A stretch of DNA of 64,000 nucleotides. Source: Nocardioides luteus. Its GTDB lineage: Bacteria > Actinomycetota > Actinomycetes > Propionibacteriales > Nocardioidaceae. The stretch spans positions 1 through 64,000 of the forward strand of contig NZ_JZDQ02000032.1 in assembly GCF_000960475.2 (NCBI RefSeq). The letters are read 5' to 3'. Shown here piece by piece: positions 29,998 through 38,144 of the stretch. Positions within the stretch are counted from its first letter, which is position 1, and each line of letters starts with the position of its first letter. The notes under the pieces were generated by a model. The model was not told where the DNA came from. It saw only the letters and a program-made list of their open reading frames with translations, and searched no databases. A program made the translations under genes and the position numbers.

Positions 29998-32900
29998 ATG
30001 GCCGAGCCATACGCAAGCACAACCCACCGTCCGGAACGTAAGCCCTGGCAGGGAATTCGAGCGCGCCTCATCTTCGTGCTGCTCATCCCGACCATCGCGG
30101 CGATGGTGTTCGGCGGGTTGAGCATTTCGCGCGCCCTCTCAGCCCAGGCGGAAGCACGCCAGGCCGAGACCGTCGCCCAGGCGCTGCCTGACACCTACAA
30201 CCTCGCGATCAACATCCTGTTCGAGCGTGACGGTGCGCTCGCGGGCGTGCCCGAGGTCGTCATGCGGCCGCTGCAGCAGACGACCGACGAGTCGATCGAG
30301 GCCTGGAGTGCCAAGGCGAAGGAGATCGACGCCGGCGACGACAAGGACCTCGAGAACAGCATCGTCGAGATCCAGCAGGCGCTGAACGGCATCGACGACC
30401 TGCGTGCGCAGATCCAGGAGCGGGACACCCAGGTCGAGGCCCAGCTGGCCTACACGACCGTGATGAACAACCTCTTCGGGATCTCGGCGCAGATGCCGAC
30501 CCTGGAGAACGACGAGGTCTTCTCCAAGATCGCCGCGATCAGCAACGTGCGTCCCGCCTCGGAGGCCATGGGCACCGAGCGCGTGATCATGATGGAGGCG
30601 CTGAGCAAGAAGGCGGCGGCCGAGAAGAAGGGCGAGGTCAACCCCGACGTCCTCACCGACGAGCAGTTCGCCGAGCTCGCTCGCGCCGAGGCCAAGTGGC
30701 GCCTGTCCACCTCGGACTACTACCTCAAGACGTCCGACGAGATCCGCCAGATGCTCGACGAGCTGACCAACGAGACCACCACCGACGGCTCGATCGGGGC
30801 TCCCGCCCACCGGGTCGTCAACCAGGTCATCTCCAGCGGCAGCATGGACCGGATCAAGATGACCCCGGACCAGTACACCGGCGCCAGCACGGAGTTCATC
30901 CGTGGCCTGCAGAAGATGATCGTCGCGACCGCACAGGAGATCAGCGACGACGTCGAGCAGATCAAGGACGACGCGACCCGCGACGCCATCATCATCGGCC
31001 TCCTCGTCCTGGGCGTCCTGATCTTCGCCCTCGCGGTCGGTCTGGTCGCGGCCCGCTCGATCCTGTCGCCGCTGAGCCAGCTGCGTCGTCTGGCCTACAA
31101 CCTGGCCAACCACGACCTGCCCGAGCGAGTCGCCTACATGAACCAGGCCGAGGGCCCGGTCGATACGCACGTGGAGCCTCTGGACATCGCGCGCCGTGAC
31201 GAGATCGGTGACGTCGCGGACGCGTTCGACGCGGTTCACGTCGAGGCGATCCGACTGGCCGGCGAGCAGGCCGAGCTGCGTACGAACGTCGACAAGATGT
31301 TCATGAACCTCTCCCGCCGTTCGCAGAGCCTGGTCGAGCGTCAGCTCCAGCTCATCGACCAGCTCGAGGCCAACGAGCAGGACCCGGACGACCTCGCGAA
31401 CCTGTTCCGCCTGGACCACCTCGCCACCCGAATGCGCCGCAACGACGAGTCGCTGCTGGTTCTCGCCGGCGGCGAGATCGGCCACGCGGCCCGTGGCCCG
31501 GTGCCGGTCCTCGACGTGCTCCGTGCCGCGGCCTCCGAGATCGAGCAGTTCGCCCGGGTCGACATCGACTCCGAGGAGAACGCCGAGTTCGAGGGCGCGA
31601 TCGCGGGTGACCTCGTGCACCTGCTCGCGGAGCTGATCGAGAACGCCACCAACTTCTCCCCGCCGGACACCGCGGTCACGATCCGCACCTTCCGCGCCGG
31701 CCCCGCCGCGCCGCTGCTGGTCGAGATCGAGGACCTCGGTATCGGCATGACGCCGGAGGAGCTCGACGCGGCCAACATGAAGCTGCGCCGTGCGACCGGC
31801 CTCGACGCCGACGTCGCCCGGATGATGGGTCTGGTCGTGGTCGCGCGCCTGGCGGCGCGTCACGGTCTCTACATCGAGCTCGTTCCCAACCGCCCCCGCG
31901 GTGTGGTCGCGCGCGTCGAGATGCCGGTGACCACGATCGTGGGCGCTCACGCCGAGACCCCGTCCGGCCAGCAGCAGGGCTTCGACGCCTACGCCTTCCA
32001 GCAGGGTGGCTACGGCCAGCAGACCGGCGCCTACCCGGTCACCGGCGAGCTCCCCTACGAGATGCAGTACGGGATGCCCGCCTACGACGCCCAGCCGTAC
32101 GCCGGTGGCAACCCCTACGACGTGCCGGTCGGTGCCCTGCCGGCCCCCGAGGCACCCGCGGCTTCCGCCGCGGCACCCCCGGCGCTGCCGAGCCGTACGC
32201 CCGGTGCCTCCAACCACCCCAACCTGTCCAACAACGGTTCGTCGGTCTTCCCGCAGCAGGGTGCCAACGGTCAGTCGGGCCAGCACAACGGCTTCGGTCA
32301 GACCGGGCCGCAGACGGGCCAGCAGCCCGCCTACGGTGGCGTTCCGCCGATGCCGGGTGACCCGGGCTTCGAGGAGCCGACCGCGCGCACGGGCAGCTTC
32401 CCGGCGCAGCCGCAGCAGTTCAGCGGCAGCCAGCCCCAGTTCGGTGGCGACCCGTTCGGTGATCCTTACGGCGCCAACCAGCCGCCCGCTCCGCAGAGCC
32501 CCAGCGGCCAGCAGCAGAGCTTCCTGTCCAACATGCTGCCGGTTCGCAAGGCCGAGGACCTGGCCGCGCGGTTCCCGGACGGTCGCTTCGACCCGAGCAC
32601 CGACGCCGGTGACCTGCCGCGTCGCGATCCGGGTGCCCAGGGCGGCAGCCCGTTCGGCACCGACACCGGCACCTTCCGCACCTTCGAGCGCCCCGCCGAG
32701 CGCACCACGCCGCGTACGCCTCCGCCGGGCTTCGGCCCCGACGACGACCCGTTCGGTCCCGCTGGTGACGCGATCGCGCCGGGCGCGATGGGCCCGCTGG
32801 CTCCGGAGCCGACCAACTCGCCGAACCCGCTCGACTCGACCACCGAGGTCCCGATCCTCGATGACGAGGGCAGCTCGATCTTCGACGATCTCCAGTCGGA

Positions 32901-33381
32901 GTGGTTCACCCGTCGTCGCCCGCTCGGTGCTCGCCGGGCGATGGAGGCCAAGGGTGACCCGCTCAGCGACCCGATCGCCGGTCCGGCCGCCAAGACCGGT
33001 GCGGCGCCCCAGCCCGGCAGCGCCGGCGCGGCGTCCGCCCCCGCGGGCGACTCCGCCGACGAGTCGGCCGCCCGGGAAGACGAGCCGATGCCGGTGAGCT
33101 GGTCCTCGCCGGGTGATGAGGGCTGGCGCCGGGCGCAGGAGCTGGAGCAGCTGCAGGAGATGGAGCCCGCGACGGTCACCCAGGGTGGACTCCCTGTTCG
33201 CGTCCCGGGTCAGAACCTGATCCCAGGAGCTGCCCCATCGGTCACACCACCGTCATCAGGTCCGCGTAACATGGACGCGCGCCGCACCCGTGGCATGTCC
33301 AGCTTCCAGAAGGGCGTCAGCCGCGCCCGCAACAATCCCGCTGAGGCGGAAAGCAACCCCGAAGGTGAGGAGCAGCAGTGA
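29998..33381 (+). CDS. Conservon sensor histidine kinase-like ATPase (CvnA type) with nitrate-sensor domain
   Basis: A 1127-residue membrane sensor that heads a conservon. TM1 is at about 21-43. An extracytoplasmic NIT-type helical domain (about 60-310) is followed by TM2 (about 331-355), a HAMP linker with an FRLDHLATRMRR helix, and a HATPase domain: N box ELIENATNF (about 545) and G box EDLGIGM (about 579). The tail from about 650 is a roughly 475-residue disordered Gln/Pro/Gly-rich region. In other conservons this protein acts with the roadblock, DUF742 and GTPase proteins, somewhat like a receptor-G-protein complex. A SD-like GAGAGGGA before ATG 29998 sets the start over GTG 29905. The 3' end overlaps the roadblock gene by 4 bp. 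Confidence 0.9.
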   Translation: MAEPYASTTHRPERKPWQGIRARLIFVLLIPTIAAMVFGGLSISRALSAQAEARQAETVAQALPDTYNLAINILFERDGALAGVPEVVMRPLQQTTDESIEAWSAKAKEIDAGDDKDLENSIVEIQQALNGIDDLRAQIQERDTQVEAQLAYTTVMNNLFGISAQMPTLENDEVFSKIAAISNVRPASEAMGTERVIMMEALSKKAAAEKKGEVNPDVLTDEQFAELARAEAKWRLSTSDYYLKTSDEIRQMLDELTNETTTDGSIGAPAHRVVNQVISSGSMDRIKMTPDQYTGASTEFIRGLQKMIVATAQEISDDVEQIKDDATRDAIIIGLLVLGVLIFALAVGLVAARSILSPLSQLRRLAYNLANHDLPERVAYMNQAEGPVDTHVEPLDIARRDEIGDVADAFDAVHVEAIRLAGEQAELRTNVDKMFMNLSRRSQSLVERQLQLIDQLEANEQDPDDLANLFRLDHLATRMRRNDESLLVLAGGEIGHAARGPVPVLDVLRAAASEIEQFARVDIDSEENAEFEGAIAGDLVHLLAELIENATNFSPPDTAVTIRTFRAGPAAPLLVEIEDLGIGMTPEELDAANMKLRRATGLDADVARMMGLVVVARLAARHGLYIELVPNRPRGVVARVEMPVTTIVGAHAETPSGQQQGFDAYAFQQGGYGQQTGAYPVTGELPYEMQYGMPAYDAQPYAGGNPYDVPVGALPAPEAPAASAAAPPALPSRTPGASNHPNLSNNGSSVFPQQGANGQSGQHNGFGQTGPQTGQQPAYGGVPPMPGDPGFEEPTARTGSFPAQPQQFSGSQPQFGGDPFGDPYGANQPPAPQSPSGQQQSFLSNMLPVRKAEDLAARFPDGRFDPSTDAGDLPRRDPGAQGGSPFGTDTGTFRTFERPAERTTPRTPPPGFGPDDDPFGPAGDAIAPGAMGPLAPEPTNSPNPLDSTTEVPILDDEGSSIFDDLQSEWFTRRRPLGARRAMEAKGDPLSDPIAGPAAKTGAAPQPGSAGAASAPAGDSADESAAREDEPMPVSWSSPGDEGWRRAQELEQLQEMEPATVTQGGLPVRVPGQNLIPGAAPSVTPPSSGPRNMDARRTRGMSSFQKGVSRARNNPAEAESNPEGEEQQ

Positions 33382-33772
33382 CAACGGCCCCCGCAGGACT
33401 GGACTGGCTCGTCGACAGCCTGACCCAGCGCACCCCTGACATCGCTCACGCGATCTTGGTGTCGGCTGATGGCATGCCGATGGCCAGCTCCGTCGACTTC
33501 CCCCCGGACCGGGCCGACCAGCTCTCGGCGATCGCCTCCGGTCTCACCAGTCTTACCCAGGGAGCCGCTCGGTGCTTCGCCGCGGGTAATGTCCAGCAGA
33601 TGGTCATCGAGATGGACGGTGGCTATCTGGTCCTCATGGCGGTTGGTGAGGGCTCCAGCCTCGCTGCCCTCGCCGCCCCGACTGCGATCTGGGACAGGTT
33701 GGCTACCAGATGCAGCTGTTGATCTCGCGTGTTGCCACCGCCCTCACCCCCGATACCAGAACCGGCGCCTGA
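33378..33772 (+). pseudogene. Conservon roadblock/LC7 protein (CvnB type), frameshifted
   Basis: The frame from GTG 33378 encodes a roadblock/LC7 protein (LDWLVDSLTQRTPDIAHAIL ... MVIEMDGGYLVLMAVGEGSSLAALAAP) but stops early at 33720-33722 with a 114-residue product whose end (TAIWDRLATRCSC) is unlike the family. Shifting to the -1 frame at 33680 restores a typical C-terminal helix (DCDLGQVGYQMQLLISRVAT...) ending at TGA 33770-33772, about 131 residues. A single G missing from CCCCG(G)AC near 33677-33681 explains it. It could be a sequencing error, a true mutation or -1 slippage. The partner genes on both sides look intact. The protein normally binds the GTPase and sensor. Confidence 0.8.
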
Positions 33773-33799
33773 TGCGCGCCCGAGCTTAGGACCGAGATC

Positions 33800-34150
33800 G
33801 TGAGCAACCACGCCTCCGAACCGCCGCCGCTTGTCAGGCCGTACGCCCTGACTCGTGGCCGCACGCAACCCAAGCGCGTCTTCCCGATGGAAGCCCTGGT
33901 GATCACCGACCGCTACGTGATCGACGGCTACGTCCGGTCGCCAGAGGAGCGGACGATCGCGGAGCTCTGCCGCGAGAGCCGCTCCGTCGCCGAGGTTGCG
34001 GCGCTCATCCGGGTGCCCCTGGGTGTTGCCCGAGTCCTGATCGGTGACCTTGCGGAGCGCGGCGTGGTGCAGGTGCACGCCAGCAAGGTCCCGGACGCCC
34101 CGGACACCGCTCTCCTCGAGCGCGTGCTGTCCGGCCTGAGGAAGCTTTGA
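33800..34150 (+). CDS. DUF742 protein of the conservon (CvnC type)
   Basis: A 116-residue cytosolic protein, DUF742. The family core is visible: LVRPYALTRGRTQPKRVFPMEALVIT, SPEERTIAELCRESRSVAEVAALIRVPLGVARVLIGDLAERGVVQVH, which has a winged-helix character. It lies 27 bp after the restored roadblock stop, so translation of this gene would be little affected by the frameshift, though coupling could change. GTG 33800 follows a weak GACCGAGA. Role: a partner in the conservon signalling complex. Confidence 0.9.
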   Translation: MSNHASEPPPLVRPYALTRGRTQPKRVFPMEALVITDRYVIDGYVRSPEERTIAELCRESRSVAEVAALIRVPLGVARVLIGDLAERGVVQVHASKVPDAPDTALLERVLSGLRKL

Positions 34151-34163
34151 CAGGAGTAATGCA

Positions 34164-34742
34164 GTGACCACCGACTCCAAGCAGGCGACGATGTCTGCGA
34201 AGATCGTCATCGCCGGCGGGTTCGGCGTTGGTAAGACGACCTTCGTGGGCTCCGTCTCGGAGATCGTCCCCCTGACGACCGAGGCCGTGATGACGCAGGC
34301 GACCGCCGGCGTCGACGACCTCTCCGCAGTCCCCAACAAGAAGACGACCACGGTCGCGATGGACTTCGGTCGAGTCTCCCTCGACTCCGACCTGATCCTC
34401 TACCTGTTCGGGACGCCGGGTCAGAACCGCTTCTGGTTCATGTGGGACGACCTGACCCAGGGTGCCATCGGCGCTGTGGTGCTCATCGACACCCGTCGTC
34501 TCGCCGACTCCTTCGGTGCGATCGACTACTTCGAGTCCCGCAACGTGCCGTTCGTCGTGGCTCACAACGTCTTCGGCGCCAACCAGGCCTACAAGCCGGA
34601 GCAGATCCGCGAGGCCCTGGCTCTGCGCCCGGACATCCCGATCGTCACCTGTGACGCCCGGGACCGCCAGTCGACCAAGGCGACGCTGATCTCGCTCGTC
34701 GAGTACGTCCTCTCCATGGTTTCCACGCGCGCGCTCCAGTAG
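34164..34742 (+). CDS. Conservon GTPase (CvnD type)
   Basis: A 192-residue small GTP/ATP-binding protein. The P-loop GGFGVGKTTFVG (about 15-26) and G3-like LFGTPGQNRFWFMWDDL are clear. The G4 position reads AHNVFG rather than NKxD, as in other CvnD proteins, and the G5 part is replaced by TCDARDRQSTKATLI. The roadblock protein is its presumed regulator. It is the last gene of the conservon, 13 bp after the DUF742 gene, and is followed directly by a strong terminator. Confidence 0.92.
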   Translation: MTTDSKQATMSAKIVIAGGFGVGKTTFVGSVSEIVPLTTEAVMTQATAGVDDLSAVPNKKTTTVAMDFGRVSLDSDLILYLFGTPGQNRFWFMWDDLTQGAIGAVVLIDTRRLADSFGAIDYFESRNVPFVVAHNVFGANQAYKPEQIREALALRPDIPIVTCDARDRQSTKATLISLVEYVLSMVSTRALQ

Positions 34743-34750
34743 CCGTGCAG

Positions 34751-34793
34751 ACGCCGACACCCGCCGGAGCCGAGCTCCGGCGGGTGTCAGCGT
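34751..34793 (+). terminator. Terminator of the conservon
   Basis: GACACCCGCCGGAGC (34756-34770) and GCTCCGGCGGGTGTC (34774-34788) form a perfect 15-bp stem around CGA. It is extended by ACGC/GCGT across one mismatch and followed by TTTC. It lies 9 bp after the GTPase stop. Confidence 0.85.
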
Positions 34794-34849
34794 TTCAAGG
34801 GGTGCCGTGACTGTGCAGTAGAGGCGTACGTCTGGGAGGATCACGCGTT

Positions 34850-35728
34850 GTGCTGAAGTTCAGGTTGTGGTGGCGCAAGGTGACCCCGAAGTGGCACCTG
34901 AGGCGCCTGTGGGCGAAGATGTGGTCCGTGATCACGACCCCGTACGCCGATGCGACGGCCGTCGCTGCCGTCGACGAGGCCCGCGCCGCGCTCCTGTCCG
35001 ACGTGCCAGCCGCTGACGTCGGAGAACACCTCGGCCATGTGGTCGAGAAGAGTGCCGGTCCGGGCGTCGTGACCCACCTGTTCGCCTGCACCCGCAAGGG
35101 CTACGTCGGGTGGCACTGGTCGGTCACGCTCGTCACCGTGCCCACGCTCGACGGACCCGGTTTCGGTGTGGATGCCCCGGTGACCGTCAACGAGGTCGTC
35201 CTCGTTCCCGGCGACGCGGCGATCGTCGCGCCCGCCTGGGTGCCCTACCGCGACCGGATCAAGCCCGGCGACCTCTCACCCGGTGACCTGCTCCCGGTCG
35301 AGGACGACGACGAACGCCTGGTCCCGACGTACGCCTTCGGTGACGACCCGCTCGACGCCGACGAGAAGGCGCAGGTGCGCGAGGTCGCCAAGGATCTCGG
35401 CCTCGGCCGTGTCCGGACCCTGTCCACCACCGGCTTCGACGCCGCCGCCGAGCGTTGGTACGCCGGTGACGGCGGCCCCGACGCGCCGCTCGCGCAGGCC
35501 GCCCCCGACCAGTGCCACAGCTGCGGCTTCCTGGTCCGGCTGACCGGTCACCTGGCCTCGAGCTTCGGTGTCTGCGCCAACGGCGACGCCAACGACGACG
35601 GCAAGGTGGTCAGTCTCAACCACGGGTGCGGTGCGCACTCCGAGGTCCGGCTGGCGAAGAAGCACGAGCCGCAGCCGCTGCCGGAGCCGGTCTTCGACAC
35701 GCTCAGCGACGACGCCGAGACCTTCTGA
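34850..35728 (+). CDS. DUF3027 protein
   Basis: A 292-residue actinobacterial protein of unknown function. The DUF3027 core covers about 25-245 (AVDEARAALL ... HVVEKSAGPGVVTHLFACTRKGYVGWHWSVTLV ... VNEVVLVPGDAAIVAPAWVPYRDRIKPGDLSPGDLLP). It contains CHSCGFL, and a later CAN...HGCGAH that may form a zinc site. No TM helix. The GTG 34850 start has GGGAGGA 9 nt upstream. A homologue lies near MarR and DUF2530 genes in M. tuberculosis (Rv0883c, from memory), as here. Confidence 0.88.
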   Translation: MLKFRLWWRKVTPKWHLRRLWAKMWSVITTPYADATAVAAVDEARAALLSDVPAADVGEHLGHVVEKSAGPGVVTHLFACTRKGYVGWHWSVTLVTVPTLDGPGFGVDAPVTVNEVVLVPGDAAIVAPAWVPYRDRIKPGDLSPGDLLPVEDDDERLVPTYAFGDDPLDADEKAQVREVAKDLGLGRVRTLSTTGFDAAAERWYAGDGGPDAPLAQAAPDQCHSCGFLVRLTGHLASSFGVCANGDANDDGKVVSLNHGCGAHSEVRLAKKHEPQPLPEPVFDTLSDDAETF

Positions 35729-35747
35729 CCGACCGCGCTGGCACCAG

Positions 35748-36134
35748 CTAGTCGAGGCCCTCGGCGTGGAGCCGGCGGGCCTTGCGGCGGCGGGTCAGCT
35801 CGATCCCGATGGCGCCGATGCCGAAGGCGGCCAAGCAGGTCCAGATCCACCACGTCCAGCCTCGGTCGTTGAGCAGGCCCCAGAAGGGGAGCAGGGCCAC
35901 GAACCCGACCAGCCAGCCGAGGGTGCTGAGCTCGAAGGCGCGGATGCCGTCCTCGTCGACGAGCTCGATCTTCGGCTCGGGGCGGGCCACGGGCGGCTCC
36001 TCGACGGGCGGCTCGTCATAGCCGTAGTCCTGCGTGTAGCCGCCGTCCGCGGGGTAGTAGTCACCCTCGTACCCGTCGTACTGCTGCTCCGGGTAGCTGC
36101 CGGAGTAGTCGTCATCCCGGTACTGGTCACTCAT
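35748..36134 (-). CDS. DUF2530-like small membrane protein
   Basis: A 128-residue protein with an N-terminal disordered Asp/Tyr/Gly-rich part (DDDYSGSYPEQQYDGYEGDYYPADGGY). Then come EPPVEEPPVA, an acidic segment and two TM helices (LGWLVGFVALLPFWGLL and WWIWTCLAAFGIGAIGIEL), ending in a basic RRRKARRLHAEGLD. This is the DUF2530 layout. The role is unknown. The frame is open to 36248, but ATG 36134 is preferred because TAGATT sits 7 nt before it. Convergent with the DUF3027 gene. Confidence 0.75.
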   Translation of the reverse strand: MSDQYRDDDYSGSYPEQQYDGYEGDYYPADGGYTQDYGYDEPPVEEPPVARPEPKIELVDEDGIRAFELSTLGWLVGFVALLPFWGLLNDRGWTWWIWTCLAAFGIGAIGIELTRRRKARRLHAEGLD

Positions 36135-36141
36135 GGCCCCC

Positions 36142-36147
36142 AATCTA
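36142..36147 (-). promoter_or_regulatory. Putative -10 box (TAGATT) of the DUF2530-like gene
   Basis: The minus strand reads TAGATT, GGGGGCC, ATG (36134). TANNNT with a 7-nt gap implies leaderless transcription. Confidence 0.5.
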
Positions 36148-36207
36148 TCGGGGGCTAGTCTGGAGACGCTGAGCCCCTGCGTACGACTCGACGACCTGGA
36201 GGTCCTG

Positions 36208-36357
36208 ATGGCTTCGCTCCGCTGCCCCTGCGGCACCAACTTCCGCACCGAGACCGACGACGAGCTGGTCGAGCAGGTGCAAGAGCACCTCGCCGAGGCT
36301 CACCCCGGTCGCACCTACAGCCGCGACGACATCCTGATGCTCGCGGCGATGTCCTGA
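36208..36357 (+). CDS. DUF1059-like small protein
   Basis: A 49-residue protein: CPCG at the N-terminus, then TETDDELVEQVQEHLAEAHPGRTYSRDDILMLAAMS. It matches the small DUF1059 family with a Cys pair and a conserved His (EHLAEAH), so a metal or zinc-ribbon role is possible. It is cytosolic. GGAGG (36198-36202) lies 5 nt before ATG 36208, which settles the start over a frame open from 36133. A hairpin terminator follows. It diverges from the DUF2530-like gene. Confidence 0.75.
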   Translation: MASLRCPCGTNFRTETDDELVEQVQEHLAEAHPGRTYSRDDILMLAAMS

Positions 36358-36367
36358 CCTGCGTGAC

Positions 36368-36387
36368 GGCGCCCTCGACGGGGCGCC
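36368..36387 (+). terminator. Terminator after the DUF1059-like gene
   Basis: GGCGCCC (36368-36374) and GGGCGCC (36381-36387) form a 7-bp GC stem with a 6-nt loop, followed by GCCTCTTTCC. It lies 10 bp after the stop. Confidence 0.6.
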
Positions 36388-36411
36388 GCCTCTTTCCGGA
36401 ATAGTTAGCGC

Positions 36412-36433
36412 CGGTAAGCAGTTATGCTTACCG
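36412..36433. promoter_or_regulatory. MarR autoregulatory operator overlapping the -10
   Basis: CGGTAAGC-AGTTAT-GCTTACCG has perfect 8-bp arms and a 6-nt spacer. Within it, TATGCT (36423-36428) is a -10 element, followed by 7 nt and ATG 36436 (leaderless). A repressor bound here would cover the promoter and start of its own gene. Confidence 0.75.
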
Positions 36434-36435
36434 AC

Positions 36436-36897
36436 ATGCCTACCGCACAGCCCGTATCCGCGCCCGACGCGGCCTCCGACATCCCCGAGGTCGCCTCGTT
36501 GCTGCGCACCTCTGTCATGCGGATGCGCCGCCGCCTGGCCAACGAGCGCCACCCCGACAACGACCTCTCCCTGGGGTCGATGGCGGTGCTCGGGGCGTTG
36601 TACGCATGCGACGAGATGACCCTCGGCGCCCTCGCCGGACGCGAGCGCGTCCAGCCGCCGAGCATGACCAGGATGGTCAACTTCCTCGAGGAGGGTGGCT
36701 ACGTCGTCCGCCGCCAGGGCGAGACCGACCGCCGCCAGGTGCTGGTCTCGATCACCGACAAGGGCCGCCGGACCGTACGCAAGGACCGGCTCAGCCGGGA
36801 TGCCTGGCTGGCCCAGCAGCTCGTCGACCTCGATGCGGACGAGCTCGCCGCCCTCCGCACAGCCGCTTCGATCATGGAGAGAATAGCCACCAGTTGA
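36436..36897 (+). CDS. MarR family transcriptional regulator
   Basis: A 153-residue winged-helix repressor. Its core is IPEVASLLRTSVMRMRRRLANERH, MTLGALAGRERVQPPSMTRMVNFLEEGGYVVRRQGETDRRQVLVSITDKGRRTV, with the winged beta-hairpin DRRQVLVSITDKG. The C-terminal helix pairs the dimer. ATG 36424 lies inside the operator; ATG 36436, 7 nt after TATGCT, is taken as the start. The stop is overlapped by the TTG of the MFS gene, a MarR-efflux pair in which the repressor is normally relieved by the pump's substrate. The substrate is unknown. Confidence 0.92.
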   Translation: MPTAQPVSAPDAASDIPEVASLLRTSVMRMRRRLANERHPDNDLSLGSMAVLGALYACDEMTLGALAGRERVQPPSMTRMVNFLEEGGYVVRRQGETDRRQVLVSITDKGRRTVRKDRLSRDAWLAQQLVDLDADELAALRTAASIMERIATS

Positions 36898-38144
36898 GTC
36901 CCACGTTCCGTTCCCTTCGCAGCCACAACTACCGCCTCTACCTAGCCGGCAGTGTCGTCTCCAACGTCGGCACCTGGATGCAACGCATCGCCCAGGACTG
37001 GCTGGTCCTGAGCCTGGGCGGCGGGGGAGCGGCACTCGGTGTCACCACCGGCCTGCAGTTCCTGCCCATCCTCCTGCTCAGCCCCTACGCCGGCGTCATC
37101 GCCGACCGCTTCCCGAAGCGCCGCCTGCTGCAGGCGGCCCAGGGCTGGATGGCCCTGATGTCGCTGCTCCTCGGCGTGCTCGCGGTCAGCGGCCACGCCG
37201 AGGTCTGGATGGTCTACGTGATCGCCTTCCTCTTCGGCACGGGCGCAGCCTTCGACGGGCCCGGCCGCCAGTCGTTCGTCTCGGAGATGGTCCACCCCGA
37301 CGACCTGACCAACGCCGTCGGTCTCAACTCCGCCTCCTTCAACCTCGCCCGCCTGGTCGGCCCGGCGCTGGCCGGTGTCCTCATCGGCTGGCTGGGCAGC
37401 GGCCCCGAGGCGACCGGGTGGGTCATCCTCGTCAACGCGGTCTCCTACCTCGCCGTGATCGGTCAGCTGCAGCGGATGAACACCGCCGAGCTGCACTCGC
37501 CGGAGCCGGCCGCCCGGCGGCGCGGGATGCTGCGTGAGGGCATCGGCTACATCCGTACGCAGCCCAAGATGCTGATGGTCCTCGTCATCGTCTTCTTCGT
37601 CGGCACGTTCGGTGCGAACTTCCCGATCACCTCGGCGCTGATGGCGACCGAGGAGTTCGGCAAGGGCGCCAGCGAGTACGGCCTGCTCGGCACCGTCCTC
37701 GCGATCGGCTCGCTCTCCGGCGCCCTGCTCGGCGCCCGCCGCACCCGGATCCCGCTCAGGCTGATCGTGGTGGCGGCGACCGGGTTCGGGCTGTCCATCA
37801 TCGTGTCCGGGCTGATGCCGACGTACGCTCTCTTCGCCCTGGTCTGCCCGATCCTCGGCTTCTTCACGATCACCACGCTGAACACGTGCAACGCCACCAT
37901 GCAGACCGAGGCGGCTCCGGAGTTCCGGGGCCGGGTGATGGCGATCTACATGACCGTCCTGATGGGCGGCACCCCGCTGGGCGCCCCGCTCATCGGCCTC
38001 ATCGGCGAGCACTTCGGCGCCCGCACGACCCTGTACGCGTGTGGCGCTCTTGTCCTCTTCGGTACGCTTGCGGGGGTGCTGCTCCTAGCAGCGCTCCGAG
38101 GTGGTATCCGGGCCGTTTTGACCCCCTCTCAAGCCGCCGGGTAG
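36894..38144 (+). CDS. MFS transporter (DHA3-like), MarR-controlled
   Basis: A 416-residue major facilitator permease with about 11-12 TM helices. The N-terminal RSHNYRLYLAGSVVSNVGTWMQRIAQDWLVLSL and IADRFPKRRLL (loop 2-3 signature) are typical of the enterobactin-exporter/macrolide-efflux-like group. It begins with TTG 36894, which overlaps the MarR stop. A longer frame back to 36606 is the MarR gene in another frame. Probable efflux of a toxic compound recognised by the MarR protein. The 3' end is followed by the 264-bp leader of the str operon. Confidence 0.85.
   Translation: MSPTFRSLRSHNYRLYLAGSVVSNVGTWMQRIAQDWLVLSLGGGGAALGVTTGLQFLPILLLSPYAGVIADRFPKRRLLQAAQGWMALMSLLLGVLAVSGHAEVWMVYVIAFLFGTGAAFDGPGRQSFVSEMVHPDDLTNAVGLNSASFNLARLVGPALAGVLIGWLGSGPEATGWVILVNAVSYLAVIGQLQRMNTAELHSPEPAARRRGMLREGIGYIRTQPKMLMVLVIVFFVGTFGANFPITSALMATEEFGKGASEYGLLGTVLAIGSLSGALLGARRTRIPLRLIVVAATGFGLSIIVSGLMPTYALFALVCPILGFFTITTLNTCNATMQTEAAPEFRGRVMAIYMTVLMGGTPLGAPLIGLIGEHFGARTTLYACGALVLFGTLAGVLLLAALRGGIRAVLTPSQAAG

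Noticed and set aside
30139..32286. A 715-codon frame antisense to the conservon sensor
   Set aside because: The sense strand has intact TM, sensor and ATPase motifs; the antisense product shows no domain and is a composition artefact.
33677..33683. Classical programmed -1 slippery heptamer in the roadblock gene
   Set aside because: The sequence at the shift does not fit X XXY YYZ well (C CCC GAC context) and no downstream pseudoknot is evident, so a simple one-base deletion is a better explanation, though slippage is not excluded.
36606..36893. N-terminal extension of the MFS gene at 36894
   Set aside because: It is the MarR gene read in another frame and has no transporter character.
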